Assembly (NCBI RefSeq): GCF_029278565.1
Contig: NZ_CP119559.1
Span: 1,798,001-1,862,000, forward strand
DNA length: 64,000 nt
DNA from: Haloarcula halophila
GTDB lineage: Archaea > Halobacteriota > Halobacteria > Halobacteriales > Haloarculaceae
Direction: 5' to 3'
Below are positions 9,790 to 18,525 of this stretch, piece by piece; within the stretch, counting starts at the first letter, position 1, and every line of letters starts with the position of its first letter. A program made the position numbers and the translations under genes. The notes beneath the pieces were generated by a model that ran no database searches, was not told where the DNA came from, and saw nothing but the letters and a program-made list of their open reading frames with translations.

Positions 9790-10644
9790 ATGATTATCCC
9801 CGGGGAAGCCACACAGTCGTTCGCGGCGGCACTCGCCGACGCCACCGGCGACCGACTGGGGCGTGTCGAGTACGAACAGTTCGCCGACGGGGAGCACGTC
9901 GTCCGCGTCCCCGAGACCGTCGCCGGCGAGCGGGCCGTCGTCGTCGCCTCGACCGTCGACAGCGACGCCCACGTCCAGGTGCTCCAGTTGCAGGACGCCG
10001 CCCGCGAAGCCGGCGCCAGCGAGGTCGTGACGGTCCTCCCCTACATGGGGTATGCCCGCCAGGACGAGGCGTTCAAGCCCGGCGAGCCGGTCTCCTCGCG
10101 GGCGATGGCGCGAGCCGTCTCCTCGGGGACCGACCGCGTCCTGACGGTCAACCCCCACGAACCCAGCGTCTGTGAGTTCTTCGACGTGCCGGCGAGCGCC
10201 GTCGACGCGGCCGGTGTGCTGGCCGACCCCCTTCCCGGAGCCCTCACGGACCCGCTCTTTCTCTCACCCGACGAGGGTGCCATCGAGTTGGCGGCGACCG
10301 CCCGGGACGCCTACGGGACCGGCGAGACCGACTACTTCGAGAAGGACCGGGACTACGACAGCGGCGACGTGACGATCACGCCCAGCGACGCCGCCGTCGA
10401 GGGGCGGGACGTGGTCCTGGTCGACGACATCATCGCCACCGGGTCGACGATGAGCGAGTCCGTCGCCGTCCTCGACGAGCGGGCGGCCAGCCGGATCTTC
10501 GTCACCTGTGTCCATCCGATGCTCGCGGGCAACGCCCTGACGACGCTCTCGGCGGCCGGCGTCGAAGCCGTCTACGGCACCGACACGCTCGAACGGGCCG
10601 TCAGCGAGGTCAGCGCGGCCCCGGCGGTCGCCCGGGAGCTGTAG
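9790..10644 (+). CDS. prs: Ribose-phosphate pyrophosphokinase (PRPP synthetase)
   Basis: 284 residues. It makes 5-phosphoribosyl-1-pyrophosphate from ribose-5-phosphate and ATP for purine, pyrimidine, His and Trp synthesis. Seen: the N-terminal FADGEHVVRV (family FxDGE), the Mg-ATP loop region YMGYARQDEAFKPGEPVSS, TVNPHEPSVCEFF, and the PRPP-binding VVLVDDIIATGSTM. It is shorter than bacterial enzymes (about 310), as in other archaea. The ATG at 9790 is supported by a TATA element 25 bp upstream; earlier in-frame codons would lie before the predicted transcription start. Confidence 0.92.
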   Translation: MIIPGEATQSFAAALADATGDRLGRVEYEQFADGEHVVRVPETVAGERAVVVASTVDSDAHVQVLQLQDAAREAGASEVVTVLPYMGYARQDEAFKPGEPVSSRAMARAVSSGTDRVLTVNPHEPSVCEFFDVPASAVDAAGVLADPLPGALTDPLFLSPDEGAIELAATARDAYGTGETDYFEKDRDYDSGDVTITPSDAAVEGRDVVLVDDIIATGSTMSESVAVLDERAASRIFVTCVHPMLAGNALTTLSAAGVEAVYGTDTLERAVSEVSAAPAVAREL

Positions 10645-10731
10645 TCGCGTTCGGCACGGAGGGACGTTCTCCGGAGGGATCGAGCCCGGCGTGGCAAATG
10701 GTTAAGTGGTCCGGGAAGCTCGGTGAAAGTG

Positions 10732-11859
10732 ATGGACGACGACCCCGACGAGGGGATGCTCGGCTGGGACGAATCCGTGTTCCGCGACGAGCACGTCTTC
10801 GAGATCGACTGGCTCCCCGAGACGTTCAAACACCGCGAGAGCCAGATGGAGACGCTGAAATACGCGCTGCGCCCGGCGGTGCGTGGCTCCCGACCGCTGA
10901 ACGTCATCGCACGCGGCCCGCCCGGCACCGGGAAGACCACGGCGGTCCAGATCCTCTTCGACGAACTCACCGCCCAGACCGACGTCCAGGCGGTCCGGGT
11001 CAACTGCCAGGTCGACTCGACCCGCTACGCCGTCTTCTCCCGGCTGTTCGCCGAGATCTTCGAGTACGAACCCCCCTCGTCGGGGATCTCCTTCAAGAAA
11101 CTGTTCTCACAGATCACCGACCGGCTCGTCGAACGGGACCAGGTGCTCGTCGTCGCGCTGGACGACGTGAACTACCTCTTCTACGAGAGCGAGGCCAGCG
11201 ACACGCTGTACTCGCTGTTGCGCGCCCACGAGGCCCACTCCGGGGCCAGGATCGGCGTCACCTGCATCTCCTCGGACCTGGACTTAGACGTCATCGACGC
11301 TCTGGACACCCGCGTCCAGTCGGTGTTTCGCCCCGAGGAAGTGTATTTCAACAAGTACGGACAGAGCGAGATCGTCGACATCCTCGACGAGCGGGTCGAC
11401 CGCGGCTTCCACGAGGACGCCGTCGGCCCCGGTGTGCTAGACCGGGTCGCGGCACTCACCGAGGAACAGGGCGGGGATCTCCGGGTCGGCATCGACCTGT
11501 TGCGCCGGGCCGGCCTCAACGCCGAGATGCGCGCCTCGCGGGTCGTCGAGCGCCAGGACGTCGAGGACGCCTACGACAAGTCGAAGTACGTCCACCTCTC
11601 GCGGCGACTCCAGGGGCTCTCGGATTCTGAGGCGGCGCTCGTCGAAGTCATCGCCGGAGGCGCGAGCGGCACCGCCGGCGATGTCTACGAGACGTTCCAC
11701 GAAGAGACCGGCCTGGGCTACACCCGCTACTCGGAGATCATCAACAAGCTCGACCAGCTCGGGCTGATCGACGCCGAGTACACGAACGTCGACGGCCGCG
11801 GGCGCTCGCGTGACCTGACGCTGAACTACGAGGCCGACGCCGTCCTCGAACGGCTCTGA
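10732..11859 (+). CDS. Orc1/Cdc6-family AAA+ protein (second Orc, away from the origin)
   Basis: 375 residues. Walker A GPPGTGKTT (about 60-68) and Walker B VVALDDVNYLF, where the usual DE is DD, are followed by an AAA+ lid with LRVGIDLLRRAG and a C-terminal winged helix (about 290-375: TRYSEIINKLDQLGLIDAE). This is initiator architecture, but the divergent Walker B and the lack of any box-like repeat in the 87 bp upstream suggest a non-origin or accessory Orc. A TATA element GTTAAGT at 10701-10707 fits a leaderless start at the ATG 10732; an upstream GTG at 10723 is possible. Confidence 0.85.
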   Translation: MDDDPDEGMLGWDESVFRDEHVFEIDWLPETFKHRESQMETLKYALRPAVRGSRPLNVIARGPPGTGKTTAVQILFDELTAQTDVQAVRVNCQVDSTRYAVFSRLFAEIFEYEPPSSGISFKKLFSQITDRLVERDQVLVVALDDVNYLFYESEASDTLYSLLRAHEAHSGARIGVTCISSDLDLDVIDALDTRVQSVFRPEEVYFNKYGQSEIVDILDERVDRGFHEDAVGPGVLDRVAALTEEQGGDLRVGIDLLRRAGLNAEMRASRVVERQDVEDAYDKSKYVHLSRRLQGLSDSEAALVEVIAGGASGTAGDVYETFHEETGLGYTRYSEIINKLDQLGLIDAEYTNVDGRGRSRDLTLNYEADAVLERL

Positions 11860-11874
11860 ACCGCCGGTCCGGCG

Positions 11875-12654
11875 TCACGCCGAGCCGAGCACCTTCTGCG
11901 CCCACTGGACGGCGTAGTCGGCACCGTGGTCGCGGTACGCCTCCGTCGCCAGCGCGTCGAACGGTGCCGGCAGGTCCAGTCCGTGTTTGACGGCGTTACA
12001 GGCCAGTTCCGCCGCGGCAGGGAAGGCCGTCTGCCCGCGGGCGACCTCCGTCGGGAGGTCGGCCAGCCGGGGTTCGAGCCGCTCGCCCGCGTCGACCCAG
12101 GCGGCGTGAAGCGCCGGGTACTCCTCGGCCCAGCCGGCGAAGCGCTCGCGAGTCCGCAAGCCGAGGTAGGCGTCGTACAGCGCGGCCGCCAGTTGGTAGG
12201 TGTCGGCCGGCCCCATCCCGCCGGTGGCGTCGGCGAACTCGGGGTACCGCTCGCCGAAGAACCCGAGGAACTGCTCGGGTTCCTCCAAACTCGCCTCCAC
12301 GAGGGCCTCGGCGATCAGGAAGTCGACGAAGTCGTCGGGCGACCCCGCCAGGCGCGGCTTGACGAACACGCAGGGCGGGTCGGTCTGGCGGGTCCAGGCG
12401 ACACCGCCGTCGCCGGGCATCCCGACGGTGAGTTCCGCGCCGGCGTAGCGTGCGAGCAGTTCCGGAGCGTCAGGCGGAAGCCACTCGCTCGGGAACGACA
12501 GCGGGTCGACCCCGTCGGTCACGAGCAGAAGTTGCTCGGCGACCGCCGGGTCGAGCGACTCGAAGTCCTCCGCACAGTCCAGGACGAGCGTGTCCGGTCC
12601 CCGCTGGTCCCGGAGCGCCGACAACTCCCCGGATAGCTCGCGCTCGGAGAACAT
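11875..12654 (-). CDS. Conserved haloarchaeal protein of unknown function (DUF7089-like)
   Basis: 259 residues, acidic, mainly helical, with no signal peptide, membrane helix or metal motif. I recall similar sequences as DUF7089, but I hold that loosely. The gene is convergent with the orc gene (15 bp between stops). Its ATG abuts the stop codon of the 31-residue membrane-protein gene upstream, so both are probably on one transcript starting near 12750. Function cannot be inferred. Confidence 0.6.
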   Translation of the reverse strand: MFSERELSGELSALRDQRGPDTLVLDCAEDFESLDPAVAEQLLLVTDGVDPLSFPSEWLPPDAPELLARYAGAELTVGMPGDGGVAWTRQTDPPCVFVKPRLAGSPDDFVDFLIAEALVEASLEEPEQFLGFFGERYPEFADATGGMGPADTYQLAAALYDAYLGLRTRERFAGWAEEYPALHAAWVDAGERLEPRLADLPTEVARGQTAFPAAAELACNAVKHGLDLPAPFDALATEAYRDHGADYAVQWAQKVLGSA

Positions 12655-12750
12655 CTACGCCGAGAACAGGATTAGGTTCGCGATGATGAGCAGCGACAGT
12701 AGCGTCGATGCACCGATGGTTCCCAGGACGACCTTCGTTTCCGTGCTCAT
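12655..12750 (-). CDS. 31-residue single-span membrane protein
   Basis: Very short gene: MSTETKVVLG followed by a hydrophobic helix of about 20 residues (TIGASTLLSLLIIANLILFS) and a terminal Ala. Three signs support it being real: a TATA-like AGATTTAATGCC at 12773-12783 on the minus strand, 27 bp before the ATG, as for leaderless haloarchaeal genes; a coherent transmembrane segment; and a stop that abuts the ATG of the next gene with no spacer. The N-terminus is probably cytoplasmic. Function unknown; it may anchor or act with the downstream protein. Confidence 0.6.
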   Translation of the reverse strand: MSTETKVVLGTIGASTLLSLLIIANLILFSA

Positions 12751-12772
12751 ACGTCACCGTATCGCAGGCCCG

Positions 12773-12783
12773 GCATTAAATCT
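12773..12783. promoter_or_regulatory. Shared AT-rich promoter element, divergent
   Basis: The short AT-rich element reads as a TATA box on the minus strand for the 31-residue protein (27 bp to its ATG) and, as ATTAAATC, on the plus strand for the RidA gene at 12822. Confidence 0.45.
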
Positions 12784-12821
12784 TGAGAAACGACTATCCG
12801 TTCGCCGGCACCGATCCCGGT

Positions 12822-13208
12822 ATGGAGCGACGACGCGTCTCGACCGGGACCGACTGGGAATCGACAGTGGGCTACCCGCGAGCGATCCGTGCCGGCGACA
12901 CCGTCCGCGTGGCCGGGACCATCGCCACCGACGACGAGGGGGCGGTGGTCGCACCGGGCGACCCCTACGAACAGACCCGCCACGCGCTCGATATCGTCGC
13001 CAACGCGCTAGACGAGGTGGGGACGAGCGTCGACGACGTCGTCCGGACGCGTATGTACGTCACGGACATCGAGGAGATGGACGCCGTCGGACGGGCTCAC
13101 GGCGAGGTGTTCGCGGACGTGCGACCGGCGGCGACGATGGTCGAGGTGTCGGAACTTGCGGCCGAGGACGCGGTCGTCGAAGTCGAGGTCGAGGCCGTCG
13201 TCGGGTAG
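12822..13208 (+). CDS. RidA-family reactive imine/enamine deaminase
   Basis: 128 residues. RidA (YjgF/UK114) proteins hydrolyse 2-aminoacrylate and related enamines released by PLP enzymes. Seen: an N-terminal YPRAIRAGDTVRVAGTIA, the conserved trimer-interface region HALDIVANALDEVGTSVDD, the signature arginine in VVRTRMYVTDIEEMD, and PAATMVEVSELA near the C-terminus. The ATG at 12822 is chosen; an upstream in-frame codon at 12783 overlaps the promoter element. The protein may protect PLP enzymes such as threonine dehydratase, but no such partner is adjacent. Confidence 0.85.
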   Translation: MERRRVSTGTDWESTVGYPRAIRAGDTVRVAGTIATDDEGAVVAPGDPYEQTRHALDIVANALDEVGTSVDDVVRTRMYVTDIEEMDAVGRAHGEVFADVRPAATMVEVSELAAEDAVVEVEVEAVVG

Positions 13209-13259
13209 GATCCGGGGACGGCGGACAAGTCATCCAGAAGACATTTGTCGGGAGACAGC

Positions 13260-14585
13260 GTGGCGTTCGCCGTGTCGACTGCTCGCCCTGTCGCTCTCCT
13301 CGTCGTCGCGGTGCTGGCCTTGACAGCGGTCGGAGCCGCGAGTCCGCAACCGGAGACCGCCTGTGGCTCCTGTGGGATGGTGTTTGAACGCGTCGCCGAG
13401 GACCGGGGGCTGGACGTAAACGTGACCCGGAGCGAAGCGACGATCCGGGTCCACGAGAACGAGTCAGCAACGTGGACGGTGACGAATACGCTCGCCGCGA
13501 ACGGGTCCCAGCCCACAGCGAGAGAACTGGCCGCGACGGCTCAGGCGACGGTAACCGACGGCTGGGGCGTCCCGCACAGTGGCGACGGCACCGTCACCGT
13601 AAGGGACGTTCGCGTCGATAACCGGACGGTCATCCTCCGGCTTCGTGACGCCGACGGTGCCCAGCGCCGGGCCGGTCTGCTCGTCGTCGACTACTTCCAG
13701 ACCGCCCACCGGGGCGGATGGCGAATGACCGCGGACACCATTCGGGTGGTCGGCCCGGCAGGGACGACAGCGGTGAACGACCCCGATGCACCGTCGAACA
13801 CCGGGATCGGCCTCGAAACCGGTCGGGCACTCACACTCGAAGGTGATGCCGCCCATCCGGGCTGGTTCTCCGAAGACTTCTACGTCGTGTTCGGCGACGA
13901 GCCAGCACAGTGGCGAGTCAGTGCGGCAGTGGCGCTCGCGACGGGACCAATCTGGGTTGACAACGTGACGGGGTACGTTCTCCCCGGCCTGGTCGGCTAC
14001 GCGCTGCTGTTGGTCGTCGTCACGATGCTCACGCGGACCCTCGGCACAGCCACCCGTTCCCCGGACCGGCTTGCACTCGGTGTCGGGCTCCTCGGGTGGC
14101 TCGGGACGGTCAGTAGCCTCCTATCGCCCGGCCCACAGTGGTACCTGAGCTTCGCGGTGGTCTTCGCTATCGTCGGGTCGGTGGCCGCGGTCCGACCGTC
14201 CGCGTTCCGTTCCCGGACCCGAGCCGTCGCGCTCGGTGTCGCTACAGCCTTGCTCGCGGCGGCTACCGGTCTGTCGAGCGGGGCCGGGGCTCACTGGGCT
14301 ACGGTCGCGACGACGCTTCCCGTCGCGCTCGGTCCCGCCTACGGGCTCGCCGTCGCCCGGGCGTCGGCGACAGATTGCGGGCTCGCTGCCCCGTTCGCCG
14401 GGATGCTGGTCACTGCAGGAGTTACCGGCAGTGTCCTGGTCCCACCGAGTTCGCGCCCGCCGACGTTCTTCCTGGCGTTCGTCGTGTTCGGCGTCCTCTG
14501 GGCCACGCTGTGTACGCTGCCACTTGCCGCAGTCGGTTTCCGAACGTATGTACAACTACGTGGGAGTGCCGAGCAGTCGGGGTAG
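13260..14585 (+). CDS. Multi-pass membrane protein with an extracellular N-terminal domain, function unknown
   Basis: 441 residues from the GTG at 13260 (GTG 13272 also possible). An N-terminal signal-like helix (PVALLVVAVLALTAVGAAS) precedes a C-x2-C pair (ACGSCG, about 35-38). An exported domain of about 200 residues follows, rich in Thr/Val with N-glycosylation-type NVT/NES sites (DVNVTRSE, HENESATW). About seven hydrophobic helices then fill about 235-435 (GYALLLVVVTMLTRTLG, WYLSFAVVFAIVGSVAAV, FFLAFVVFGVLWATLCTLPL). It is convergent with the MATE gene, 2 bp apart. I do not recognise the family; the layout resembles haloarchaeal membrane sensors or regulators without a visible DNA-binding domain. 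Confidence 0.6.
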   Translation: MAFAVSTARPVALLVVAVLALTAVGAASPQPETACGSCGMVFERVAEDRGLDVNVTRSEATIRVHENESATWTVTNTLAANGSQPTARELAATAQATVTDGWGVPHSGDGTVTVRDVRVDNRTVILRLRDADGAQRRAGLLVVDYFQTAHRGGWRMTADTIRVVGPAGTTAVNDPDAPSNTGIGLETGRALTLEGDAAHPGWFSEDFYVVFGDEPAQWRVSAAVALATGPIWVDNVTGYVLPGLVGYALLLVVVTMLTRTLGTATRSPDRLALGVGLLGWLGTVSSLLSPGPQWYLSFAVVFAIVGSVAAVRPSAFRSRTRAVALGVATALLAAATGLSSGAGAHWATVATTLPVALGPAYGLAVARASATDCGLAAPFAGMLVTAGVTGSVLVPPSSRPPTFFLAFVVFGVLWATLCTLPLAAVGFRTYVQLRGSAEQSG

Positions 14586-14587
14586 TG

Positions 14588-16060
14588 TCAGTCCCCTGCG
14601 ACGCGCGCCTTCCGGGCCACGTCGCGCCACTTCCCGGTCCAGAAGCGGCCGGTGTTGACCGCCGCCTTCAGGTAGAAGTCCCCGACGAGCGCGACGAAGA
14701 TCGCCGGCAGCCCCAGTCCCAGGCCGGGGGAGACGGAGAACCCGACCAGCGGGACCGTCAGCGCGTAGGTCGTCGGCAGCGCCAGGACGGCGACGGGAAT
14801 CCGGAAGCCGAAGGAGCCGAGGATCGTCCCGTACAACGGCCAGCGGGTGTCGCCCGCCCCCCGCAGGCTCCCTCGCATCGTCCGCGAGACCGAGAAGCCC
14901 GCGACGCCGAGCCCGAACACCCGGACGAACTGCGCGGCCAGTTCCGGATGGGCGGTCCCGAACAGCCCGACGACGGGGCGAGCGAAGACGACGAGAACCG
15001 CGCCGACGGCCAGTTGGATCGCCAGGGCGACCCGCAACGTCTGCCAGCCGTAGGCGGTCGCGGCGGCCTCGTCACCCGCACCCAGCTGTTGGCCGACCAG
15101 CGTCGAGGCGGCCGTCGCGTACCCCCAGGCGGGCATCAGCGCCAGCAACATCACCCGCCGGCCGATCGCGTAGGCCGCGACCACCGGCAGCCCGAGCGTC
15201 GTCGAGAGCACGCCCAACACGAACAGGAAGGGGAACCGCGCGAACGTCTGGAGCAGGCGCATGCCCGAAAGCGGCAGCGCGACGCGGACGATCTCGGCGA
15301 GCAGGCCGACGTCGAACTGCGGGCCACGAAGCGGCAACCGGACGGCGTACCGGCCCGAGACGAGCAGCCCCATGAAGATCGTCGCCGCGAGCGTGTTCGC
15401 GACGGCGGTCCCCCAGGCGGCACCGGCGATGTCGAGCCGCGGGAACGGTCCCAATCCGAAGATGAGGACGGCGTTGAGGACGACGTTGGTCGGCAGCGTC
15501 AACAGCCGGACGTACATCGGCGTCTTCGTGTCGGCACTGCCGGCCAGCGCGCGGGCGGCGACCATACTCCAGAAGCGGGGGGCCATCGACAGCATCACGA
15601 TCGAGAGATACGTCGCGCCGTACCGGACCGTCTCGGCGTCGTCGATCAGGACGCCGACGAGGAACTCGGGGTAGAGCCAGGAGACGACGGTCAACGGTGC
15701 CGAAATTCCCAGGGCCAACCACAGCGACTGTTTGACCGCCAGGTTCGCGCGTCCGGGCTGGTCCCCACCCTGGAGCCGCGAGACGACGCTGATCGTCCCC
15801 GAGGAGACCGCGAGCGAGAGGCCGAAACCGACGAAGTAGTACTGAAATCCCAACTCCAACCCCGCGATGGCCGCATCGCCCAGTGCGATCCCGACCATCA
15901 GGAAGTCCGCCAGGCGAAGGAGGATGCGTAACCCACCGGTGACCATCACCGGCGCGGCCAGATCGGTCGCCTCGGTAGCCTTCTCCCGGTCGACGAGACC
16001 CGTGCGGGCGAGGAGAGCCGGAACCGCCCGGACGAACCGACGGAGGATGTCACGGACCAT
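14588..16060 (-). CDS. MATE-family efflux transporter
   Basis: 490 residues, 12 predicted helices in two homologous halves, typical of Na+/H+-coupled multidrug and toxin extrusion. Landmarks: PVMVTGGLRILLRLADFLMVG at the start, ALAGSADTKTPMYVRL in the first half, TLVGQQLGAGDEAAATAYGW in the second (the MATE VGQxxGA signature), and SLRGAGDTRWPLY. Length fits the family (450-500). It appears monocistronic, with no adjacent regulator or co-transported enzyme. Substrate unknown. Confidence 0.88.
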   Translation of the reverse strand: MVRDILRRFVRAVPALLARTGLVDREKATEATDLAAPVMVTGGLRILLRLADFLMVGIALGDAAIAGLELGFQYYFVGFGLSLAVSSGTISVVSRLQGGDQPGRANLAVKQSLWLALGISAPLTVVSWLYPEFLVGVLIDDAETVRYGATYLSIVMLSMAPRFWSMVAARALAGSADTKTPMYVRLLTLPTNVVLNAVLIFGLGPFPRLDIAGAAWGTAVANTLAATIFMGLLVSGRYAVRLPLRGPQFDVGLLAEIVRVALPLSGMRLLQTFARFPFLFVLGVLSTTLGLPVVAAYAIGRRVMLLALMPAWGYATAASTLVGQQLGAGDEAAATAYGWQTLRVALAIQLAVGAVLVVFARPVVGLFGTAHPELAAQFVRVFGLGVAGFSVSRTMRGSLRGAGDTRWPLYGTILGSFGFRIPVAVLALPTTYALTVPLVGFSVSPGLGLGLPAIFVALVGDFYLKAAVNTGRFWTGKWRDVARKARVAGD

Positions 16061-16131
16061 CTACCGGCTCTGCGGACGGGACAGCCCTGTCGGTTTCGCT
16101 CCGGCGGACCGTCTCAGGGGAGCGCTCACGC

Positions 16132-16371
16132 TCAGACGATCTGCTCGCCGTCGTCGTATACCTCGATGGCGTCGACCGGGCAGGCACGCGCGGCGAACTT
16201 CGCGTCTAGTTCGGCGTCGTCGGGGACCTCGCGGACGAAGATATCGTCGGAGCGCTCCTCGCTGTCGGCCAGTACCGCCTTCCCCGCGTCCTCGTCACGT
16301 TCGAAGGCGTCCCACTCGGCGACACACTGGAACATCCCGATACAGGTGTCCCGGTCGTACTCGATGCGCAT
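16132..16371 (-). CDS. Small [3Fe-4S]-type ferredoxin
   Basis: 79 residues with only three cysteines: C10-x5-C16 (TCIGMFQC) and C64-Pro (ARACPVDAIEV). This is the C-x5-C...C-P pattern of single-cluster [3Fe-4S] ferredoxins, in contrast to the plant-type [2Fe-2S] ferredoxin encoded at 21952. It is very acidic and cytosolic. Such ferredoxins often serve P450 or specialised oxygenases; no such partner is nearby. It has its own short upstream region and no operon partners. Confidence 0.8.
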   Translation of the reverse strand: MRIEYDRDTCIGMFQCVAEWDAFERDEDAGKAVLADSEERSDDIFVREVPDDAELDAKFAARACPVDAIEVYDDGEQIV

Positions 16372-16412
16372 ACCAGGCGTTGGCCGTTGACGGGCAAAGG
16401 CGTTCCCCTCGG

Positions 16413-17687
16413 CTACGCCGCCAGTCTGTCGAACGCCGCGACGACCGACCGGGCCAGGATACCCAACAGGTCCCGCTCGGCGGCCGAGAACGTGCGCGGT
16501 TCGACAGAGGCGACGCTGAGCAGCCCGTGCTCGTCGAGCGGGAGCATGAACACCGTCTCGAACGCCTCCGTCATCGCGTCGTCGTGGTCGGCGTAGCCCT
16601 CGATCACGCGGGGTTCGCCGGCCGCGAACACGTCCATCTCCAGATCGCCGCCCACCGTGTCGACAGGACGGGGCTCGTTCCTCTCGGCCGCTGCACGCTC
16701 GGTAGCGGCCTCAGTGACCGCCAGCGTCGTCAGTTGGTCGGTCTCGGGCCGGTAGGACCAGATCGCGACGAAGGGCTCGTCGAACACCGATTCGACGACC
16801 TCGACCGCGACCTGTGCGACCGCCTCCGGCGTCTCCGCCGTCAGTAGCTCCCGTGTCGCGTCGTTGAGCGCTTCGAGGCGCTGTTCCCGTCGGCGCTGGT
16901 CGGTCACGTCCCGGAGCACGACCTGGACTGCCGGCTGGCCGTCGTAGGAGACCGGAGCGCCACGGCTCTCGACGTGGCGGATCTCGCCGTCGTCACGGCG
17001 CAGTCGCCAGCCGGCCCAGTCGGCCGTCTCGCGCTCGTCGAAGGCCTTCCGCATCCGACGGTCGATCCGATCGCGGTCGTCGGGGTGGACGTACGAGAGC
17101 GGGTCGGTACCGTAGATCTCGGTGCGGTCGTCGATATCAAGCAGATCGACGACCGAGTCGTTCGCATAGAGGATGTTCGGTCCGCGGTGGACGAAGATCG
17201 CGTGTGGCGACGCCTCGACGAGGTTCTGGTAGCGCAGTTCCGTCTCCTGGCGGGCCCGTTCGGAGCGGTGTCGTGCCACGGCGTTCTCGATGCGGTTGGC
17301 GAGGACGGCGTACTGGTCGCTGGTCGCGCGCTTCTGGAGGTAGTCGGTGACACCGGCCGAGATCGCCTCGCTCGCGATCTCCTCGCTCCCGCGGCCGGTA
17401 TAGAGGATGAACGGGACCGACTGGTCGCGCTGGTGGAGCTCCCGAAGGAGGGCGAGTCCGTCCATCCCCGGCATCTCGTAGTCGCTGACGACACAGTCGA
17501 TCTCCGTCGACTCGAACGTCGACAGCGCGTCGTTGCCACCGATCGCAGTCGTTACCGAAAACGACTCACGGCGCTGTTCGAGGTGCAGCGAGACGACATC
17601 TGCGAGATCGATCTCGTCGTCGACGAGCAGTATACGAACGTCGTCGCCACCCAGAGTCGGTCCATCGGGATTACCGGCCCCTCCCAT
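16413..17687 (-). CDS. Response regulator with PAS and GAF domains, no kinase domain
   Basis: 424 residues. An N-terminal receiver (about 16-135) has the acidic pocket LLVDDE, phospho-acceptor D69 in CVVSDYEMPGMDG, the Thr in LYTGRG and the Lys in VTDYLQK, so it looks phosphorylatable. A PAS domain covers about 150-270 (YQNLVEASPHAIFVHRG to VLRDVTDQRR) and a GAF domain about 280-424. The protein ends right after GAF (SVVAAFDRLAA), where many haloarchaeal relatives continue into HisKA/HATPase. Output is therefore unclear: it may relay phosphate or bind a kinase in trans. Confidence 0.82.
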   Translation of the reverse strand: MGGAGNPDGPTLGGDDVRILLVDDEIDLADVVSLHLEQRRESFSVTTAIGGNDALSTFESTEIDCVVSDYEMPGMDGLALLRELHQRDQSVPFILYTGRGSEEIASEAISAGVTDYLQKRATSDQYAVLANRIENAVARHRSERARQETELRYQNLVEASPHAIFVHRGPNILYANDSVVDLLDIDDRTEIYGTDPLSYVHPDDRDRIDRRMRKAFDERETADWAGWRLRRDDGEIRHVESRGAPVSYDGQPAVQVVLRDVTDQRRREQRLEALNDATRELLTAETPEAVAQVAVEVVESVFDEPFVAIWSYRPETDQLTTLAVTEAATERAAAERNEPRPVDTVGGDLEMDVFAAGEPRVIEGYADHDDAMTEAFETVFMLPLDEHGLLSVASVEPRTFSAAERDLLGILARSVVAAFDRLAA

Positions 17688-17739
17688 GTAGCAGACGCTT
17701 TGGCCCCAGTCGATATATCCGTTGGGGGCGCCGGTGGAC

Positions 17740-18525
17740 TCAGTCGTCGGCGTTGACGGGCGCGGAGTCGGGTGTCGTGACGCTCGCGCCCGTCTCCCGG
17801 CCGGTCTCCAGCGCGTGTTTGGCCGCCTGTCCCGCGGCGAAGGGCGAGCGGGCCGTCCCGACCCCGACCCGGAGGTCGACGTCGGTCGCCGCCCGGACGT
17901 GTTCGACGGCCTCGTCGTAGGCCGAATCGGAGAGGACCGGGCAGATCGCGATGACGTTGTCGCCGCCGACGAAACTCGTCACGGCGTCGTGGTCTCGGCG
18001 CATGTACTCCGCGAGCGTCGCCGTCGCCCGCCTGACGATCAGTTCGGCATCGACGGCGTTGACCCGGTCGGTGTAGGTACCGGTCGCGTCGACGACGTCG
18101 AAGTGAGCCACCGAGAGCGGTCCCGTGGGGGATCGCTCGTGCGGTGCGGCCAGTCGCTCCCGTCGGTCGGCGTCCTGTGCGCTGCCGGTCGTCTGGAGCT
18201 GTTCGCTCGCCGCGCCCAGCGCGGCGGCCGGCGTCTCGCCGGTCCCGACGCCGATGCTGGCGGTGACCGGGTAGTGGTTCCGGACCCGTTCCTGGAACCG
18301 GCGGTGGGCTACCGGATCGATCCCGTTGGTCGCCGCGACCATGTTGTCGAACCGCCCGGGGAAGACGTAGCCGTCACGGTCGCCCACGAAGTCCGCGAGG
18401 TCGGCGTACAGGCGCGATTGCAGCGCCTGGAGCGACGTCTCGCGCCGGGGTTCCGGCGTCACCGTCCACGGGCCGTAGTCGTCGAGTTGGACCAGCGAGA
18501 ACTGGACCGCAGAATCCGCTGTCAC
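17740..18525 (-). CDS. gch3: GTP cyclohydrolase III (archaeal type)
   Basis: 261 residues. It converts GTP to 2-amino-5-formylamino-6-ribosylaminopyrimidinone phosphate, the first step of archaeal riboflavin/F420 deazaflavin synthesis. Family features: VQLDDYGPWTVTPEPRRE near the start, SRLYADLADFVGDRDGYVFP, the first GGDEF-like domain with RFDNMVAATNGID, and SFVGGDNVIAICPV in the second domain, whose GGDN resembles the metal site. I chose the GTG at 18525 because it begins just before the conserved VQFSLVQL strand; the open frame extends to 18636, but that part looks non-coding. Confidence 0.85.
   Translation of the reverse strand: MTADSAVQFSLVQLDDYGPWTVTPEPRRETSLQALQSRLYADLADFVGDRDGYVFPGRFDNMVAATNGIDPVAHRRFQERVRNHYPVTASIGVGTGETPAAALGAASEQLQTTGSAQDADRRERLAAPHERSPTGPLSVAHFDVVDATGTYTDRVNAVDAELIVRRATATLAEYMRRDHDAVTSFVGGDNVIAICPVLSDSAYDEAVEHVRAATDVDLRVGVGTARSPFAAGQAAKHALETGRETGASVTTPDSAPVNADD

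Noticed and set aside
14138-15931. 597-codon open frame opposite the MATE gene
   Set aside because: Composition is that of an antisense shadow (Arg/Gln/Asp-rich) of a GC-rich gene, while the opposite strand encodes a clear MATE protein.
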